DNA of 57,260 nucleotides from Opitutales bacterium UBA2995 (GCA_002346535.1 DDZZ01000027.1:1-57260), one strand, 5' to 3'. Numbered from the stretch's first letter, positions 8,568 to 17,541 are shown. Notes: generated by a model not told the origin, from the sequence alone. Program-made: numbers and translations.

Positions 8568-10064
8568 TTACTCCTCTTTAGGCCTATCTTCAGTCTCTTC
8601 TTTTTTCTCCGGTCGGAGGGCCGGGAAAAGAATAGTGTCGCGGATGTTGGCGGCTCCAGTAAGCAGAATGATGAGGCGGTCAATTCCGATACCCATACCA
8701 CCGGCTGGAGGCATGCCCTGCTCCATGGCAGCCAAAAACTCATGATCGAGGTTCTGGGTCTCTTCTCCAACCTGGGCTTCAAACATCTCCTTCTGGACAA
8801 AGGGATCGTTCTGTTCCGAATAGGCAGGTGCGATTTCCTGACCGTTGATGCACAATTCAAACACATCCAGCACGCCGGGATCCTCCTCGTTTAACTTCGC
8901 CAATGGGCAAAGTTCCTTGAGCACATGAGTGACAAAGGTGGGCTGAATCAGGTTTGGCTCTACCAATTTCTCAAACACATTGTTGGTCACCTCATAATCC
9001 TCGAGTTCGGGATTAACCTGGATTCCCAACTTTTCGGTGGCAGCCAACTTCTCCTCTTTGGATCGCGAAAACCAATCGGGATCCTCAGTGGCTTCGATGA
9101 TAAGCTGCTTGTAGGAAACCTCACGCCACTGATCACCGAGCTCGATCTCCTCGCCCTCGGAGTTGGTGATGGCAGTCGTGCCCAAAACATCCTTACAAAT
9201 GGTCTGAACCATCGAATGGATCAATTCCATCATGCCACGGTGGTCCGTGTAGGCTTGATACAATTCGAGCATGGTAAACTCGGGATTATGCCGTCGCGAA
9301 AGGCCTTCGTTTCGAAATACCCGACCGATCTCAAAGACCCGGTCGAATCCTCCGACCAGCAATCGCTTCAGATGAAGCTCCAAAGCAATGCGTAAATAAA
9401 AATCGCAATCCAGGGCATTGAAGTGAGTAACAAACGGCCGAGCAGCTGCACCCCCCACAATGTGATGCAGGGTGGAAGTTTCCACTTCCATAAAATCACG
9501 CTCTTCCAGAAAACGCCGGATGCAGGAGATAATAGCGCTGCGCTTTTTGAAGCGTTCACGGCTCTCCTCATTGACAATGAGGTCCAAATGACGGTTGCGG
9601 TAGATAGTATCCGCATCGGACAAGCCGTGCCACTTTTCCGGAAGCGGCCGCATAGACTTGGAGACGATGGCGTACTTGAGCGCGCGGACAGTCACCTCAC
9701 CCGTCTTGGTTACAAAGAGTGGTCCGGAAACGCCGATGATATCGCCAATATCATGCTTTCGAAGCTTAAAATAAGCTTCCTCCCCAAGCTCTTCGCGCTT
9801 GGCGTAAATCTGGATCTTCCCGTCGCGATCCTGGATTTTAGCAAACATGGCCTTGCCCATCACATTCATGTTGGTGATGCGTCCCGCCAAAGAGACTTCA
9901 ATCTCGTTGTCCTTCTCCGGTTTATACAACGCCTTAGCGGTGGCAGAGGTGTGGGTTTGGTTCCAGTTGGCCCGGAACGGATCCACTCCCTCACTTCGCA
10001 ACTTCTCAAGCTTACCCAAACGAACGGAAAACAGGTCGTGGCTATTGTCAGGATTCTTGCTCAT
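8568..10064 (-). CDS. lysS: Lysyl-tRNA synthetase, class II
   Basis: 498 residues. The enzyme charges tRNA-Lys with lysine using ATP in the cytosol. The N-terminal OB-fold anticodon domain (ITNMNVMGKAMFAKIQDRDG) occupies about residues 60-165. The class II catalytic core shows motif 1 (FLEERDFMEVETSTLH), motif 2 (RVFEIGRVFRNEGLSRRHNP) and motif 3 (GMGIGIDRLIILLTG). The C-terminal ~15 residues (after FPALRPE) are a short acidic/basic tail, KKEETEDRPKEE. Length is typical for bacterial LysS. The lolC gene follows on the same strand. Confidence 0.97.
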   Translation of the reverse strand: MSKNPDNSHDLFSVRLGKLEKLRSEGVDPFRANWNQTHTSATAKALYKPEKDNEIEVSLAGRITNMNVMGKAMFAKIQDRDGKIQIYAKREELGEEAYFKLRKHDIGDIIGVSGPLFVTKTGEVTVRALKYAIVSKSMRPLPEKWHGLSDADTIYRNRHLDLIVNEESRERFKKRSAIISCIRRFLEERDFMEVETSTLHHIVGGAAARPFVTHFNALDCDFYLRIALELHLKRLLVGGFDRVFEIGRVFRNEGLSRRHNPEFTMLELYQAYTDHRGMMELIHSMVQTICKDVLGTTAITNSEGEEIELGDQWREVSYKQLIIEATEDPDWFSRSKEEKLAATEKLGIQVNPELEDYEVTNNVFEKLVEPNLIQPTFVTHVLKELCPLAKLNEEDPGVLDVFELCINGQEIAPAYSEQNDPFVQKEMFEAQVGEETQNLDHEFLAAMEQGMPPAGGMGIGIDRLIILLTGAANIRDTILFPALRPEKKEETEDRPKEE

Positions 10065-10233
10065 GGTGCTGATAAAAACCGCGCAACGATGAACAGAGCA
10101 CTTTGAAAGCGCAATGGAAAATCCCAGGCGAAAATCAGAGCATTATAAGGAGTCTCTAAAAGCAAAAAATCCGCCTGCAGTTTGGCAGTAATAAGGGCCG
10201 ATGGGCTCACCGGGGTGGTGTGGAAGATTTACT

Positions 10234-11202
10234 TTAGGCCGGCAAAGGAGAGATCTCTTTTTCCCCGCTATGGATATCGTCATAAAAGGCCGCGAGACTG
10301 GTGTAAAAATACGGCAGGACCCACAACATACCGATAAAAAACGTGAAGACGGTGAGCAAAGACCAGCCAACGAAAACAAGAAACATCATGAATAATTTGC
10401 CTTTGTTTCCCATCAACAAGGAAGGACTTTTCTTGATAGCATGGATGGCACCATTCTCCGGCTCATCGACACCAATGAAATAAGCCATGGAAAACAACAA
10501 ATACAAAAACATGCCTATAATTACGTAAGACACAACCATGAGACCGATCCCAATCCAAAATACAGGATTATCTTCAGGAGAACCTCCGCCACTCTGGGCG
10601 ATTCCAATACCCATCACAATACCACCCGGGATTGCGGATATGATCATGGCCCCAAGCATTATCAACAACATCACTATATAGATTCCTAAACCCAACCCGT
10701 AATTTGAAAATCCACCGAACAAGTGAGAGAAATCAGGACCGGCAGCCCGGTGCACACGAAGGAAGTATTCGTGTAATCCAAGCATCAAAGGTCCCGTGAT
10801 TATGATGGCGATAAATATCCCCAAAATCGGTATAAATCCGCCAACTTGTTGAAGAACGAACCACACCAATACGACCCCGATAGCTGGGGCCCATTGACCG
10901 GCCAAGGCTTTGCGAGCATTCGCGCGCAATTCAGTATTAGAAGTTCTGCCCCCTGTTCCGGCGGCAGAAGCCATGGACGCTGCCTCAGTCTCAGCACTCG
11001 CAGCGCCGAGATCGGGTTCGATTTCGGGCGGAAATTGTGTGGGCTCACTGCCAAACACAGAGCAGTAGCTTTGCCAATCGGACATGCCTTCCTGCCAAAC
11101 TAAGGCATCATCTTGTAAAGCGCCACTACTTTTAAGTTGATGGAGCTCTTCTTCGGATAAGGGCCCTACCTGTTGGTCGTTATCAAAGTAATACCAATTC
11201 AT
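10234..11202 (-). CDS. GYF_2 domain plus DUF975-like multi-pass membrane protein
   Basis: 322 residues from the ATG at 11202, chosen because the GYF_2 domain begins right there (MNWYYFDNDQQVGPLSEEEL). An upstream extension to 11310 adds unlike sequence. Residues 1-50 are a GYF_2 (DUF4339) module, ending VWQEGMSDWQSY. A low-complexity Ala/Glu linker (about 65-90) leads to a helical membrane domain starting LRANARKALAGQWAPA, which resembles DUF975 proteins, with about five or six membrane segments (for example VLVWFVLQQVGGFIPILGIF and LLIMLGAMIISAIPGGIVMG). The loop HEYFLRVHRAAGPDFSHLFGGF matches the DUF975 signature. No enzyme motif is visible. GYF_2 domains are thought to bind peptides. The biological role is unknown. 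Confidence 0.8.
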   Translation of the reverse strand: MNWYYFDNDQQVGPLSEEELHQLKSSGALQDDALVWQEGMSDWQSYCSVFGSEPTQFPPEIEPDLGAASAETEAASMASAAGTGGRTSNTELRANARKALAGQWAPAIGVVLVWFVLQQVGGFIPILGIFIAIIITGPLMLGLHEYFLRVHRAAGPDFSHLFGGFSNYGLGLGIYIVMLLIMLGAMIISAIPGGIVMGIGIAQSGGGSPEDNPVFWIGIGLMVVSYVIIGMFLYLLFSMAYFIGVDEPENGAIHAIKKSPSLLMGNKGKLFMMFLVFVGWSLLTVFTFFIGMLWVLPYFYTSLAAFYDDIHSGEKEISPLPA

Positions 11203-11549
11203 TTCTATAGAATCTGACTCAGCGAGTTCTGGGAGCTTGACCCGTACAAGTGCCCCAAATTGAGTTTTCATCGAGGCGCCAATTACGGGTTGGTTGAATT
11301 GACAAAACACTGCGCACGAAACCTGGATAGCGCAATGGTAAAGGAGGCATTTTTAAAGTGAAGCAGAGGGCTCTAAATTCGCTAAAAATACATGGAAAAA
11401 CCTAGAAACGTACTGGTGGAGGTACCCAATTAATCCCGGAAATGCCCAAAAAGACTTGTGCACGGCTTTTTTGATCCCTTTCTTAGGCTGTTCCGTTTCC
11501 CAGCCATCCGGAAAATCAGTCCGTATTTTTCCCATTCTAAGAGAGTTCC
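11203..11549. other. Intergenic gap between the GYF_2 gene and the antiporter operon
   Basis: 347 bp separating two divergent genes. It must hold promoters for both directions, but I see no convincing -35/-10 pair. A purine-rich AAGAGAG just before the mrpE start can serve as its ribosome-binding site. A 60-codon frame on the minus strand (11353-11535, beginning MGKIRTDFPDGWE) starts 14 bp from the mrpE start. It resembles nothing I know and has no clear ribosome-binding site, so I do not call it a gene. Confidence 0.5.
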
Positions 11550-12044
11550 ATGTACCGCATTGTCATTTTTTCCCTGTTGTTCGGCATCTGGGTCGTATTT
11601 TCAGGACTCATTGACATATTCCACCTGACCCTGGGATTCATTGCCTGCCTGTTCATTACTCTCATCTCCTCAGACTTCTATTTTACGAACCGATCAAAAG
11701 GCCTGGGCAACCGGCTTACAGAAATTGCGAAGATTCCCGGATATCTGCTCTGGTTGTTATGGGAAATCATTCTTTCCAACATCCACATCCTGAAATTGGC
11801 CTTAACCCCCGGTGACATCAAAGGACTGGATCCTTCGCTAATAAGAGTTAAGACCGATTTGAAAACCGATTACGGCAAATATATCCTGGCCAATTCTATC
11901 ACCCTGACCCCCGGCACCATCACCATCGATATCGATGGTGATGAACTACTCATACACTCGATTTCCAGACACACCAAGATGGGCGTCGAGGAGGAGATCA
12001 TGGAGCAAAAGGTCTCAAATGTATTTGAAATAGAGGATAGCTAG
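11550..12044 (+). CDS. mrpE: Mrp/Mnh cation antiporter subunit E (MbhA-like)
   Basis: 164 residues, the normal MrpE length. Two to three N-terminal membrane segments (VIFSLLFGIWVVFSGLID, GFIACLFITLISSDFYF and PGYLLWLLWEIILSNIHIL) are followed by a soluble domain with the signature NSITLTPGTITIDIDGD and HSIS. MrpE is a small accessory subunit of the multi-subunit Na+(K+)/H+ antiporter in the inner membrane and is needed for assembly or activity rather than ion transfer itself. It is the first gene of a dense operon; the next gene starts 3 bp after its stop. Confidence 0.93.
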   Translation: MYRIVIFSLLFGIWVVFSGLIDIFHLTLGFIACLFITLISSDFYFTNRSKGLGNRLTEIAKIPGYLLWLLWEIILSNIHILKLALTPGDIKGLDPSLIRVKTDLKTDYGKYILANSITLTPGTITIDIDGDELLIHSISRHTKMGVEEEIMEQKVSNVFEIEDS

Positions 12045-12047
12045 GTT

Positions 12048-12353
12048 ATGGAGAACTTTTTTGTTTTTGCAGGCGTAGCTATTCTTGCACTGATGATTCC
12101 GATAATCTACCGAATCTTAGTCGGTCCAACCGCGATTGATCGAATCGTAGCGGTGAATGTGATCGGCACAAAAACCACAGTTCTGCTCATTGTCATAGGG
12201 ATGCTCTATGAAAGGGTCGGAATGTTTGTCGACTTTGCTCTGACCTATGCACTCCTCAACTTTGTCGGTTCATTAGCGGCAGCCAAATTCTTTGACCGGG
12301 TCAATCCAGCGAAGTCCTTTTCAACCATGAAAGCGGAGGAGCCCCAGGAATGA
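12048..12353 (+). CDS. mrpF: Mrp antiporter subunit F (MbhB-like)
   Basis: 101 residues with three membrane helices: residues 4-24 (VFAGVAILALMIPIIYRILV), about 35-53 and about 58-80. The conserved segment RILVGPTAIDRIVAVNVIGT after helix 1 is diagnostic of MrpF/MnhF. A soluble tail (DRVNPAKSFSTMKAEEPQE) follows helix 3. It starts 3 bp after mrpE and overlaps mrpG by 4 bp (ATGA), a sign of translational coupling. The product is an accessory inner-membrane subunit of the antiporter complex. Confidence 0.93.
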   Translation: MENFFVFAGVAILALMIPIIYRILVGPTAIDRIVAVNVIGTKTTVLLIVIGMLYERVGMFVDFALTYALLNFVGSLAAAKFFDRVNPAKSFSTMKAEEPQE

Positions 12354-12688
12354 TCATCAACACCATCTGTATTTTTCTGGTCAGCTGCGGACTCATTTTC
12401 TTCATCGGTGGTGCGGTAGGGATTATCCGCTTCCCGGATTTCTATACGCGCATGCATGCAGCCGGTAAAGGGGATACGTGCTCAATGATTTTAATCCTTA
12501 CCGGACTATCGCTGTATATACTCCATGAGCCGACAACAGCCAACTTCTTAGTGGTGGGGAAAATCCTCTTTATCGCCCTTTTTATCATGTCCACCAGCCC
12601 GACCAGCACGCATGCACTTATCAAGGCCGGTTTCGAAGAGGGTATTAAAATGTGGAAACGCGAGGATGAAAAGGAGGGCCAGGAATGA
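12350..12688 (+). CDS. mrpG: Mrp antiporter subunit G (MbhC-like)
   Basis: 112 residues with three membrane helices. The signature RFPDFYTRMHAAGKGDT after helix 1 and TSPTSTHALIKAGFE near the end identify MrpG/MnhG. The tail is charged and cytosolic (KMWKREDEKEGQE). Its start overlaps mrpF by 4 bp and its end overlaps the next gene by 4 bp. The subunit helps assemble the antiporter in the inner membrane. Confidence 0.93.
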   Translation: MIINTICIFLVSCGLIFFIGGAVGIIRFPDFYTRMHAAGKGDTCSMILILTGLSLYILHEPTTANFLVVGKILFIALFIMSTSPTSTHALIKAGFEEGIKMWKREDEKEGQE

Positions 12689-12930
12689 CTTGGATATTCG
12701 ACTTAATCCTCCTAGTGTTCATGGTAATTACCGCCCTGATTTCGCTACATGTAAAAGACTTGCTCAGTGCGGCCATGATTTTCGGAGTCTACAGTTTTCT
12801 GATGTGCTTGCTCTGGGCCGGAATGGGAGCCGTTGATGTGGCCTTTACCGAAGCCGCGGTCGGAGCCGGGGTGAGTGCCGTATTCCTGATTTCAACAGTA
12901 TTGCGAACGTCGAGGAGGTCATCAGATTGA
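12685..12930 (+). CDS. DUF4040/MbhD-like antiporter subunit (separate piece of MrpA C-terminus)
   Basis: 81 residues in three membrane helices. The sequence VKDLLSAAMIFGVYSFLMCL and the motif VDVAFTEAAVGAGVSAVFL match the MbhD/DUF4040 module, which in Bacillus-type Mrp systems is fused to the C-terminal part of the large MrpA subunit. Here it is a free-standing gene, as in archaeal Mbh clusters. The conserved acidic residue in AFTEAAVG is kept; in related complexes this region lies in the ion path. Overlaps of 4 bp with both neighbours show coupled translation. Confidence 0.88.
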   Translation: MTWIFDLILLVFMVITALISLHVKDLLSAAMIFGVYSFLMCLLWAGMGAVDVAFTEAAVGAGVSAVFLISTVLRTSRRSSD

Positions 12931-13679
12931 AAATAATCGGCTTCATCACGGTAATTATTACTGCGCTCTTGTTACTCCAAGCAGAGCGGGACTTTCCTAA
13001 TTGGGGAGATCCCGAATCTCCGGCCAGTAGCTACCGGCTTTCGCAGCATTATATCACGGAGACCTATCATGAGACGGTGGTTCCCAACATGGTCACAGCG
13101 GTTCTGGCCGACTATCGTGGTTATGACACCTTGTTTGAAACTGTGGTAATCTTCACCGCCGGTATCGCAATCATCGGCATTTTACGGGTTTTTGGAGGCA
13201 ACCAAGCGGAACACAAGGAACCACAACTCACCAAACAAAAACCGGACCTGATCCTGCAAACCACTTGCCGACTGCTTTTGCCGATCATCCAATTATTTGC
13301 CCTCTACGTCGTAGCACATGGACATCACAGTCCCGGTGGAGGATTCCAAGGTGGTGTGATTTTTGGAGCTAGTTTTATTCTTCTGGCTCTCTGCCATGAC
13401 CTGAAGTACGCACAGAAGTGGGTACCCGAAAGACGGATACTCAACCTGGCAGGATTCGGAGTGCTTCTCTACGCCGGGTTCGGAGTAGCAGCCCTCATGT
13501 TTGGCGAAAACTTTTTGGATTACGGCATACTAACCCATTTACTCCCGGGAAGTATCGAAGAAGCGCGATCTCACAGCATGCTGGGTGTAGAGATTGGGGT
13601 CGGATTTACCGTAACGGCTATTATGTTTTCAATTTACTCGCTGCTCTCTTCTAACGGCAAAATGAAGGAGGGGATCTAA
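12927..13679 (+). CDS. mrpB: MbhE-MrpB fusion antiporter subunit
   Basis: 250 residues made of two parts. The first ~100 residues (a helix LLLLQAERDFPNWGDPES, then PNMVTAVLADYRGYDTLFET and a second helix) match MbhE, the last part of MrpA in other bacteria. Residues about 110-245 are the MnhB domain, with VVAHGHHSPGGGFQGGVIFG as its hallmark and four to five helices ending in FTVTAIMFSIYSLL. The His-rich HGHHSPGGGFQGG loop is conserved in the family. The subunit is part of the membrane arm of the antiporter. The start overlaps the DUF4040 gene by 4 bp, but unlike the rest of the operon a 322-bp spacer follows. Confidence 0.9.
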   Translation: MKIIGFITVIITALLLLQAERDFPNWGDPESPASSYRLSQHYITETYHETVVPNMVTAVLADYRGYDTLFETVVIFTAGIAIIGILRVFGGNQAEHKEPQLTKQKPDLILQTTCRLLLPIIQLFALYVVAHGHHSPGGGFQGGVIFGASFILLALCHDLKYAQKWVPERRILNLAGFGVLLYAGFGVAALMFGENFLDYGILTHLLPGSIEEARSHSMLGVEIGVGFTVTAIMFSIYSLLSSNGKMKEGI

Positions 13680-14001
13680 CCAACGAATCTCAACAAAGGC
13701 CTCCAAAAATATTTATATATTAAATCAAAATATAGTGTCTTTCTTCCAAAACATAGCTCCAAAAACTTCGATTTGGATGCCTTTTTCTGCCTACGCAAAA
13801 TGCTACGGCTCGACGAAGCAGGCTGAATGGCCAATTAGATTTCGATTGTACGGTCGCGCGCTTTGCCATGCCGTAGCATTTTGCGTAGGCAGGGCCTCGC
13901 CTTTCAATCGTCAACCTCAACATTGGTCCGATGGGCCTACCGCTCGGTCATGCCATCACTTCGTTCTTCGGAACAACTCCGTGAGATTCGCTGGTTAGTC
14001 T
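13680..14001. other. Spacer with a palindromic element inside the antiporter operon
   Basis: 322 bp between two genes of an otherwise overlapping operon. An AT-rich start (AAAATATTTATATATTAAAT around 13706) is followed by a long perfect inverted repeat, listed separately. The following stretch (13893-14001) has short open frames only and no recognisable protein. The position suggests an inserted non-coding element or a remodelled junction. Confidence 0.6.
13787..13892. repeat. Perfect 23-bp inverted repeat with 60-bp loop
   Basis: The left arm at 13787-13809 (beginning CTGCCTACGCAAAATGCTAC) is the exact reverse complement of the right arm at 13870-13892. The 60 bp between them are not self-complementary. 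There is no T-run after the right arm, so it is not a simple intrinsic terminator. As RNA it would form a strong stem inside the polycistronic message between mrpB and mrpC. It resembles REP/MITE-like intergenic palindromes; no other copy was noticed in this window. Confidence 0.8.
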
Positions 14002-14541
14002 ATGGAATTCCTACAACACATAGCCGACAGCTTCAATTACTGGATATTCATCATCCTGATGATGATCGGGCTATACGCCATGGTGGCGAAGAACAACCTG
14101 GTGAAAAAGCTGATTGGAATGTCTATCTTCCAGACTGCGATCATTCTTTTTTACGTATCCATTGGCTACAAGGAGAACGCAACAATTCCTATCCTTTCGC
14201 ATGCCCTGATTCATGAAGTACACCATGAGGAAGCCGGACATTACAAAGAAGCGGTCCAAGAAGCCCATCATGACGAGGGAAACGCTGCCGAAGCAGCTCA
14301 TGCTGCAGCAGAATATGCCGCCGAAAAAGCCGGTAAATACCTGGAGCACAGTGATCACGCAATTCTGGATATCAATCCCGACGATTATGTAAATCCACTG
14401 GTCCACGTACTGATGCTGACCGCCATTGTGGTGGGTGTCGCGACCCTCGGAGTTGGCCTGGCCATTACCCAAAAACTCTATGGTGAATTCGGCACGGTAG
14501 AGGAAAGTGAAATCATAGAAGCGATTAAGTTCGAGAAATGA
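14002..14541 (+). CDS. mrpC: Mrp antiporter subunit C (NuoK-like) with His-rich insertion
   Basis: 179 residues, about 60 more than typical MrpC. Helix 1 (YWIFIILMMIGLYAMVA) leads to KNNLVKKLIGMSIFQTAIILF, the NuoK-type second helix. The third helix is VHVLMLTAIVVGVATLGVGL, preceded by the usual VNPLVHVL. Between helices 2 and 3 lies an insertion at about residues 68-128, rich in His, Glu and Ala (for example EVHHEEAGHYKEAVQEAHHD), predicted to lie outside the membrane. MrpC is an essential small subunit of the ion-translocating core. The gene overlaps mrpD by 4 bp. Confidence 0.9.
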   Translation: MEFLQHIADSFNYWIFIILMMIGLYAMVAKNNLVKKLIGMSIFQTAIILFYVSIGYKENATIPILSHALIHEVHHEEAGHYKEAVQEAHHDEGNAAEAAHAAAEYAAEKAGKYLEHSDHAILDINPDDYVNPLVHVLMLTAIVVGVATLGVGLAITQKLYGEFGTVEESEIIEAIKFEK

Positions 14542-16052
14542 CAGAACAGGCACCGGCACTCATTCTATTAATTCCATTCCTCACGTCGATACTCGTCGCC
14601 ATGATAGGGATCGCCTATCGAGGTATCTGCTGGTACCTGGCTCTCATCAGTTTGGCTGGATCTGTTTGTGCGAGTTTCACAACGCTTATCCGAGTTCTCG
14701 ACGAAGGCGTTATCCGCTACCATATGGGTGGCTGGGCACCTCCCTTTGGGATCGAGTTCCGAGTCGATGCATTGAATGCATTGGTATCGATTGCAGTATC
14801 CGTTGTCGCCTTCATTACGCTTGTTTATTCCAAGGAGCGGGTTGAAACAGAATCACCCAATAAAGTTTCTCAGTACTACACACTTTTTCTCTTACTGATA
14901 ACCGGCTTGTTGGGAATAGTCCTGACCGGAGATGCCTTTAACCTTTACGTGCTGCTGGAAGTATCAGCCCTGACCAGTTATGCGCTGATAGCCATGGGGC
15001 CAAAGCGTGCCACCCTAGCTGCATTCAAGTACCTCATCATGGGCACCATAGGTGCTTCATTCTATTTACTCGGCGTTGGGTATCTGTATATCAAAACCGG
15101 TTCTCTGAACATGTTCGATATTCAGGAACAAATCGTAGCCAACGACCTGCAACAATCTCCGACCATACTAGTGGCCTTTATCCTAATCACGGTCGGATTG
15201 TGGATCAAGATGGCGTTCTTCCCGCTGCACGCATGGCTCCCCAATTCCTACGCTTTCGCACCAACAACGAGCAGCAGCATCATGGGACCACTGGTAACCA
15301 AGGTCATGATCTACGTGATGGTGCGCATGGTTCTTACAGTATTCGGCCCAGTCTACACGTTTGAAGTACTCAACTGGAATGAAATCGTGGTGTGGTTGTC
15401 AGTGATCGCCATCCTGGCCAGTTCGATTGGAGCACTGGCGCAAACGGACCTGCGAAAAATGCTGACTTTTCTGATCATCGCGGAAGTAGGTTACATGGTC
15501 GGAGGAACCTGGCTGGCCAACGAGGCCGGGATGACGGGAACTATTTACCACATCATCAGCGATGCGTTTATGACGCTGTGCGTATTTCTGTTCGCGGGAA
15601 TAATTTTTGCCAAAACCAACCGACGCGACATCAACGCGGTGGATGGCATGTTTAAAAAGATGCCTATGACAATGATTGGCTTTATCGTAGGAGCTTTTTC
15701 GTTGATTGGAATTCCACCCACAGCCGGATTTTTCAGCAAATGGTATCTTATTCAGGGAGGCATTGAATCTGGAAACTGGGAATATGTAGTGGCTCTCCTC
15801 ATTTCGAGCCTGATTAATGCCGTCCTGTTTTTCCGTATCATTGAAATTGCATTTTTCGGCAGAAAGCCTGTCGAAGGACACGACCATCATCATGGAGACC
15901 TCCACAGCAAAATTTGCGAGGCACCTGCCTCGCAACTGATTTCACTATGGGGCACGGCAGCAATCCTGCTTTTGATAGGACTTTATAACAAAGATATAGC
16001 AGGAATCATCCAAGATTTCCTGTTACAATTCAACCTGGCAACTGGCGGCTAA
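14538..16052 (+). CDS. mrpD: Mrp antiporter subunit D (NuoM/N-like), first large copy
   Basis: 504 residues with about 14 membrane helices of the proton-antiporter fold shared with respiratory complex I. Key charged residues are present: Glu in helix 5 (YVLLEVSALTSYALI), Lys in helix 7 (GLWIKMAFFPLHAWLP) and Lys in helix 8 (LVTKVMIYVMVRM). PTTSSSIMGPL fills the place of the usual PTPVSALLH loop. A loop near the C-terminus is His-rich (EGHDHHHGDLH). The gene sits directly after mrpC, the usual MrpD position, and the next large subunit starts 1 bp after its stop. Confidence 0.93.
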   Translation: MTEQAPALILLIPFLTSILVAMIGIAYRGICWYLALISLAGSVCASFTTLIRVLDEGVIRYHMGGWAPPFGIEFRVDALNALVSIAVSVVAFITLVYSKERVETESPNKVSQYYTLFLLLITGLLGIVLTGDAFNLYVLLEVSALTSYALIAMGPKRATLAAFKYLIMGTIGASFYLLGVGYLYIKTGSLNMFDIQEQIVANDLQQSPTILVAFILITVGLWIKMAFFPLHAWLPNSYAFAPTTSSSIMGPLVTKVMIYVMVRMVLTVFGPVYTFEVLNWNEIVVWLSVIAILASSIGALAQTDLRKMLTFLIIAEVGYMVGGTWLANEAGMTGTIYHIISDAFMTLCVFLFAGIIFAKTNRRDINAVDGMFKKMPMTMIGFIVGAFSLIGIPPTAGFFSKWYLIQGGIESGNWEYVVALLISSLINAVLFFRIIEIAFFGRKPVEGHDHHHGDLHSKICEAPASQLISLWGTAAILLLIGLYNKDIAGIIQDFLLQFNLATGG

Positions 16053-16053
16053 T

Positions 16054-17541
16054 ATGACCGATACAATCATCAGCTTCACTCCGGTTCTTGCGGCACTCGT
16101 TTCGCTGATTGCGGTAATTCCGATTGCCCTGCTAAGGAAAAAACCAAACCTACGAGAAATCGCAACCTTCGCTGCTGGTATAGTGAAGTTTCTCCTGGTT
16201 CTCTCGATGCTGCCAGCGATTCTATCCGGATCGAAAATTGAATACACCCTCTGGCAAATCCTGCCCAACATGGCGATCGAATTTCGAGTTGATAGCATGG
16301 GAATGTTGTTCGGTCTGGTGGCTTCGTCCCTTTGGATTATCACATCGCTCTACTCGATCGGCTATATGCGGGGTCTGAAGGAACACTCGCAAACCCGGTT
16401 CTTCTCCTTTTTCGCAGTTTCGCTTTCCGCGACCATCGGCGTGGCCTTCTCGGCCAACCTGTTCACGCTTTATCTCTTTTACGAAATGCTGTCGTTGGCG
16501 ACTTACCCGCTGGTGACCCACCACCAAGATAAAGAAGCCCGCACTGGTGGCCGTACTTACCTAACCTACCTGTTGACCACCTCAATCGGTTTTGTGCTAC
16601 CAGCCTTGATATTTGTATACCTGAAAACAGGCAGCAGCATGGATTTCGTTCCTGGTGGATTCCTGGAAGGACATATCGGTGCTGAAGCTGCATTGCTTCT
16701 GTTGCTTCTGTTTACATTCGGATTCGCTAAGGCGGGCATCATGCCTTTCCACTCCTGGCTACCAGGAGCGATGGTAGCTCCTACACCAGTGAGTGCCCTG
16801 CTACACGCTGTTGCGGTCGTAAAAGTTGGGGTCTTTTGCATTCTGCGGGTCTACTCTGGAGTGTTTGGAATCGATTTTCTCTGTGATCTAAATTTAGGAA
16901 CCATCATAACTTGGATCGCTGCGTTTACGATTGTTGTTTCGTCTTTGGTTGCGCTGTCACAAGACAACCTCAAACGGCGACTGGCCTTTTCAACCATCGG
17001 GCAACTTTCCTATATTGTATTGGGAATGGCACTGCTTACGCCCAAAGGCGTTTCCGGTGGCATAATGCACATTGCCATGCATGCATTCGGTAAAATCACC
17101 TTGTTTTTTTGCGCAGGTGCCATCTTCGAAGCTACCGGAAGGAAATACATCAGCCAGATGGTGGGAATCGGGAAGCAAATGCCCATCACCATGGCGGCAT
17201 TTTTCATCGGTTCGTTGAGTGTCATCGGCATACCATTGGCCGGTGGTTTCTGGAGCAAATTTTACCTGCTTTTGGGAACGGTCGAAGATGGGCAATGGAC
17301 CATGCTGGTAGTCCTGCTTACGAGCTCTCTGCTGAATGCTGCCTACTTTTTTCCCATTTCATTTCGTGCGTTCTTCTGCAAACCCGAAGACTCCCAATTC
17401 GAAAACAAAGTAGACGAAGCCCACCCATGCGCGGTGATCGCACTGGCAACCACAGCCCTGATAACCGCCATTCTTTTTGTATATCCCGAACCATTCTTTT
17501 CGTTGGCCGAAGCAGCAGCCGCTAAATTTACCAATCCTTAA
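16054..17541 (+). CDS. Second large antiporter-like subunit (NuoM/MrpD family)
   Basis: 495 residues, about 14 membrane helices. Helix 5 Glu (LYLFYEMLSLATYPLV), helix 7 Lys (GFAKAGIMPFHSWLPGA) and helix 8 Lys (LLHAVAVVKVGVFCILRV) are all kept, as is the standard loop VAPTPVSALLH. This copy therefore looks fully competent for proton or cation transfer. It is closer to canonical NuoM/NuoL sequences than the first copy. The gene follows mrpD with 1 bp spacing and precedes a tiny membrane protein gene, so it is almost surely in the same transcript. Whether it joins the same complex as MrpD or forms a second one cannot be read from sequence. Confidence 0.9.
   Translation: MTDTIISFTPVLAALVSLIAVIPIALLRKKPNLREIATFAAGIVKFLLVLSMLPAILSGSKIEYTLWQILPNMAIEFRVDSMGMLFGLVASSLWIITSLYSIGYMRGLKEHSQTRFFSFFAVSLSATIGVAFSANLFTLYLFYEMLSLATYPLVTHHQDKEARTGGRTYLTYLLTTSIGFVLPALIFVYLKTGSSMDFVPGGFLEGHIGAEAALLLLLLFTFGFAKAGIMPFHSWLPGAMVAPTPVSALLHAVAVVKVGVFCILRVYSGVFGIDFLCDLNLGTIITWIAAFTIVVSSLVALSQDNLKRRLAFSTIGQLSYIVLGMALLTPKGVSGGIMHIAMHAFGKITLFFCAGAIFEATGRKYISQMVGIGKQMPITMAAFFIGSLSVIGIPLAGGFWSKFYLLLGTVEDGQWTMLVVLLTSSLLNAAYFFPISFRAFFCKPEDSQFENKVDEAHPCAVIALATTALITAILFVYPEPFFSLAEAAAAKFTNP

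Noticed and set aside
10140..10233. Possible terminator after the GYF_2 gene (CTGC/GCAG stem followed by T-rich sequence on the minus strand).
   Set aside because: Stem of only four pairs and separated from the T-run by GC-rich bases.
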